Assembly (NCBI RefSeq): GCF_009936375.1
Contig: NZ_AP022334.1
Span: 1-64,000, forward strand
DNA length: 64,000 nt
Direction: 5' to 3'
Origin: Methylosinus sp. C49
Lineage (GTDB): Bacteria > Pseudomonadota > Alphaproteobacteria > Rhizobiales > Beijerinckiaceae
Numbering within the stretch: position 1 is the first letter of the stretch; the number at the start of each line of letters is the position of its first letter. Both the position numbers and the translations under genes were made by a program. Shown here in pieces: positions 61,025 through 64,000 of this stretch. The notes under the pieces were generated by a model. It did no database searches. It was not told the origin of the DNA and saw nothing but the letters and a program-made list of their open reading frames with translations.

Positions 61025-62848
61025 ATGGGGAAGGTCGATTTCAAGATGCGACAGGTCTTCGCGCTCGCAACGCTCGCAACCCTCCTTCTCCCCGCCAGCG
61101 CCGAGGAGCCGACGACATTCCGGCAAAACCCTAAGGAGTGGCGCTCGCAGGGCGGCAACGGCGCCAATTGGCGCTATTCGCCGCTCACGCAAATCACGCC
61201 GCAGAACGCCGGAAAGCTGCAAGTGGCGACGATTGTTTCCACGGGCGGGCTGCGCGGCCACGAAGGCGCGCCGCTGGTCGTGGATGACGTCGCCTATTTC
61301 ACGACGCCTTTTCCGAACGGGGTGTTTGCCCGCCGTCTCACCTATAACGCCGATAAAATTCTATGGCGCTATGTCCCTCGGCAAGATCCCTCGATCTTGA
61401 AGAAAATTGGCGGCGACGCCGTCAATCGCGGCCTCGCCTATGGCGACGGTAAAGTCTTTTTATCCCAGCTCGATACGAATCTCGTCGCAATCGATGCGAA
61501 ATCCGGCACAGTGATATGGTCTCGCACCAACGGCGATCCGCAAATCGGCGAAACCTCGACCAGCGCGCCGGCGCTTCTCAAGGATAAAGTTCTGGTCGGT
61601 CTTTCGGGCGGCGATTTCGGCGTGCGTGGCCATGTCACCGCCTATGACGCCAAGACGGGCCAGCGCCTTTGGCGCGGTTATTCGACCGGCCCAGACGCCG
61701 ACACGCTGATTGACCCTGAAAAGACGACGCATCTCGGCAATCCGGTCGGCAAGGAGGCCTCGCTTGCGAGTTGGCAGGGCGAACAATGGAAGATCGGCGG
61801 CGGCGCGCCCTGGGGCGCCTTTTCCTACGATGCCGATCTGAACCTCGTCTACTATGGCACGGGCAATCCGGCGCCCCGAAACGCCAAACAGCGTCCCGGC
61901 GACAACCGATGGACATCGACCATTTTCGCCCGCGACCTCGACACCGGCACAGTGCGTTGGGTCTATCAGGTCACGCCGCATGATCAGTGGGATTACGACG
62001 CGACGAGCGAGATGATTCTCATCGATCTCGACATTGACGGCGCCGCTCGCAAGGCGCTCGCTCATTTCGACAAGAACGGCTTCGCCTATTTTCTCGACCG
62101 CGCCACGGGCGATCTCTTGTCGGCCGACAGATTTGGCGCCCACGTCAATTGGGCGAGCAAGATCGAACTCGACAAGAACTCGCCTTTTTATGGCCGGCCG
62201 CTGCTCGTGGATGAATATACGCCAGAGATCCGCGGTGAAGATGTCAACACGAAGAGTATCTGTCCGTCCTTCTTGGGAGCGAAAGGGCCGCAGCCCGCAG
62301 CTTATTCGCCAAACGAAAAATTGTTTTATCTACCGCTCACCACCAAATGCATGGACAACGAGCCTTACGCCGTCAGATATGAACCCGGCAAGCATTATCT
62401 CGGCGTGACAACCGAAGAGTATGAGGAATTTTCTGTGACGAAAGCTAGCGACCGCCGGGCCTGGGGAGGCGGCGCCCTCGTCGCGTTCGATCCGACATCG
62501 AAAGCCGTTCGCTGGTCGCTTCCCGAACGACACCCCCTTCGTTCGGGCGCGCTCGTCACTGCGACAGGCGTCGTCTTCTACGGCACGATGGAAGGCTATT
62601 TGAAAGCGGTCGACGGGAAGACCGGCAAGGAGCTCTGGAGTTTCCACACGGGCTCGGGAATCGTCGGCGACGTCGTCTCCTACGAGCACGGCGGCAAGCA
62701 ATTCGTCGCGGTGCTGTCGGGCGTCGGCGGGCTTGTCGGACTGGAGTTGATCGATCTCAAGCAAGGCGTCATGGACGGCCCGATCCGCAGTTTGCCCGAC
62801 TACAACGCTCTCGGCGGCATTCTGACCATATTCGCGCTGCCGAATTGA
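61025..62848 (+). CDS. XoxF-like PQQ-dependent alcohol dehydrogenase
   Basis: A 607-residue periplasmic quinoprotein with a signal peptide (ending PASAEE; ATG 61046 is an alternative start) and eight-bladed propeller W motifs. The active-site segment PHDQWDYD supplies the catalytic Asp323 and, two residues on, Asp325, the extra acidic ligand that marks lanthanide-dependent (XoxF-type) enzymes. Asn281 (GTGNPAP) is kept. Two changes are unusual: the vicinal Cys-Cys expected before VNRGLAYGDG is Gly129-Gly130, and the metal-ligand Glu in the xELGVRG motif is Asp197 (GGDFGVRG). No cytochrome or xoxJ gene is adjacent. Confidence 0.88.
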   Translation: MGKVDFKMRQVFALATLATLLLPASAEEPTTFRQNPKEWRSQGGNGANWRYSPLTQITPQNAGKLQVATIVSTGGLRGHEGAPLVVDDVAYFTTPFPNGVFARRLTYNADKILWRYVPRQDPSILKKIGGDAVNRGLAYGDGKVFLSQLDTNLVAIDAKSGTVIWSRTNGDPQIGETSTSAPALLKDKVLVGLSGGDFGVRGHVTAYDAKTGQRLWRGYSTGPDADTLIDPEKTTHLGNPVGKEASLASWQGEQWKIGGGAPWGAFSYDADLNLVYYGTGNPAPRNAKQRPGDNRWTSTIFARDLDTGTVRWVYQVTPHDQWDYDATSEMILIDLDIDGAARKALAHFDKNGFAYFLDRATGDLLSADRFGAHVNWASKIELDKNSPFYGRPLLVDEYTPEIRGEDVNTKSICPSFLGAKGPQPAAYSPNEKLFYLPLTTKCMDNEPYAVRYEPGKHYLGVTTEEYEEFSVTKASDRRAWGGGALVAFDPTSKAVRWSLPERHPLRSGALVTATGVVFYGTMEGYLKAVDGKTGKELWSFHTGSGIVGDVVSYEHGGKQFVAVLSGVGGLVGLELIDLKQGVMDGPIRSLPDYNALGGILTIFALPN

Positions 62849-63084
62849 GGACGCTGGCGTTCGAAGCGGTCGGGTCCAAGGCAAAGTGGAGTTGGCCAAC
62901 GAATGGCTGCAGCGGGCCAAATTGGAGCCCCGGGCGCAACGGCCCCCAAGCGCCACGAGCTGCCGCCGGCGAATTTCCGGCGATCGGGGCCGCTCGTTTA
63001 GGGATTTCGGGTGAGCGTGGGTAGAGCGCCTGATATTCCCGTTGGCCGAAGAGCAAATCACCCGCTGAACAAAGGAGCGCGCAA
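62849..63084. other. Intergenic stretch
   Basis: About 235 bases between the dehydrogenase and the peptidase gene. Nothing recognisable apart from AAGGAG at 63072, the ribosome site of the next gene. Confidence 0.4.
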
Positions 63085-64000
63085 ATGTCGGGGCCATTCC
63101 CCCACATCGAACCCTATGGGAGCGGCATGCTCGATGGAGGCGATGGGCATCAGGTCTACTGGGAGTGCTGCGGCAATCCCGCTGGGAAGCCTGCTCTTTT
63201 CCTGCACGGCGGTCCAGGTTCAGGCTGTTCGGCGGGTCAGCGGCGGTTCTTTGATCCTCGCCTCTACAGTGCCGTGCTGCTGGATCAGCGCGGGTCAGGG
63301 CGCAGCCGGCCGCTGGCGAACGAACCCGACGCCGACCTCAACAGCAATACTACTGCCCACCTCATCGCCGACATCGAGGCGTTACGCGAGATGCACGATG
63401 TGAATCGCTGGGTCATTTTGGGTCTGTCGTGGGGGACCACTCTCGGCTTGGCATATGCCCAGGCTTACCCGCACCGCGTGAAAGCCCTGGTGCTGGGCTT
63501 CGTAACGACCACGTCCCGGCGCGAGGTGCGATGGATCACCGAGGATGTCGGACGTATCTTTCCACAGGAATGGGACCGTTTCGCGACCGCCGTCCCAGAG
63601 CACTTGCGACGCCTGCGGCTCGTCGATGCCTACGCCACCATGCTCGCTGACCCCGACCCCATCATTCGCGATAACGCTGCACGCGAGTGGTGCGCTTGGG
63701 AGGAGGCACACATCTCACTAACGCCAGGGCACATTTCGGACCTACGCTACGAGGATCCACAATTCCGCCTGCGTTTCGCGCGGCTGGTTACGCACTATTG
63801 GCGGCATGCGGCCTTCCTTGAAGAGGATCAGCTCATCCGCGACGCTGCTAAGCTCAATGGCATCCCCGGCGTGTTGATCCACGGACGCTACGATGTTAGC
63901 GGACCATTGGTGACAGCTTGGCAACTCTCTCAGCGATGGACGACCAGTCGGCTGCGAATACTTGACGACGCTGGACACGGCGGCGGTAAAGATTTTATGC
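63085..64000 (+). CDS. pip: Prolyl aminopeptidase (alpha/beta hydrolase), cut by window end
   Basis: The first 305 residues of a proline iminopeptidase. Visible features are the oxyanion-hole HGGPGSG motif, LLDQRGSGRSRP, the nucleophile elbow GLSWGTTL, the acid in HGRYDVSGP and the start of the His segment (DDAGHGGG). The enzyme removes N-terminal proline from peptides. The frame is open at 64000 and lacks its last residues and stop. Confidence 0.93.
   Translation, partial: MSGPFPHIEPYGSGMLDGGDGHQVYWECCGNPAGKPALFLHGGPGSGCSAGQRRFFDPRLYSAVLLDQRGSGRSRPLANEPDADLNSNTTAHLIADIEALREMHDVNRWVILGLSWGTTLGLAYAQAYPHRVKALVLGFVTTTSRREVRWITEDVGRIFPQEWDRFATAVPEHLRRLRLVDAYATMLADPDPIIRDNAAREWCAWEEAHISLTPGHISDLRYEDPQFRLRFARLVTHYWRHAAFLEEDQLIRDAAKLNGIPGVLIHGRYDVSGPLVTAWQLSQRWTTSRLRILDDAGHGGGKDFM

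Noticed and set aside
1-64000. CRISPR array, tRNA or rRNA genes
   Set aside because: No regularly spaced repeats and no cloverleaf or rRNA sequence was noticed on either strand by eye; a dedicated search could still find a tRNA.

Overview
The window looks like GC-rich alphaproteobacterial DNA, with Rhizobiales or a methylotroph relative as the best guess. The basis is codon usage, dense operons with 4-bp (ATGA) gene overlaps, and a lanthanide-type PQQ alcohol dehydrogenase near the right end. This placement is inference; there is no rRNA or other taxonomic marker. I see no tRNA, rRNA or CRISPR array.

Region 1 (about 1-13.9 kb) is a gas-vesicle island, all on the + strand. Two small genes (one a Fis-type HTH protein) precede an NtrC-type sigma54 activator, a GvpF/L protein, a soluble PAS histidine kinase and a stand-alone receiver. 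A near-consensus sigma54 promoter (5768-5783) then drives gvpA, a gvpC-like gene, gvpN, two small genes, gvpF, gvpG, a single-gene GvpA/S-GvpK fusion, gvpJ, gvpH, an unrecognised gene and a CDC48/p97-type double AAA+ ATPase.

Region 2 (13.9-22.5 kb) is mosaic accessory DNA. It holds the 3' end of a group II intron, an ankyrin-repeat protein, a zinc-ribbon protein, an IS4-type transposase remnant, a tandem ProQ/FinO protein split by a frameshift, a secreted lysozyme-like protein and long non-coding stretches.

Region 3 (22.5-55.7 kb) is a nearly complete Dot/Icm (IncI, MPF-I type) type IV secretion locus. A DsbC-like protein and IcmV/TraX come first, followed by an IS256-family element with an 8-bp target duplication. 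A leftward block carries DotA/TraY, a TraW-like protein and accessory secreted proteins. Rightward blocks carry an XRE regulator, DotI, DotH, DotG, TraP, DotE, IcmD, IcmJ, DotO, DotD, DotC, DotB, IcmT, an IcmS-like protein, a lytic transglycosylase, DotM and DotL. No relaxase or oriT was recognised here. A short motif (ATTCGCGCA or a close variant) lies about 37-56 nt ahead of seven transcription-unit starts in this locus, which suggests coordinated control.

Region 4 (55.7-64 kb) carries a DUF2459-like membrane protein, an RtcB-PrfH ribosome-repair pair followed by two repeat-type proteins, a XoxF-like PQQ dehydrogenase with unusual active-site neighbours, and a prolyl aminopeptidase cut by the window edge.
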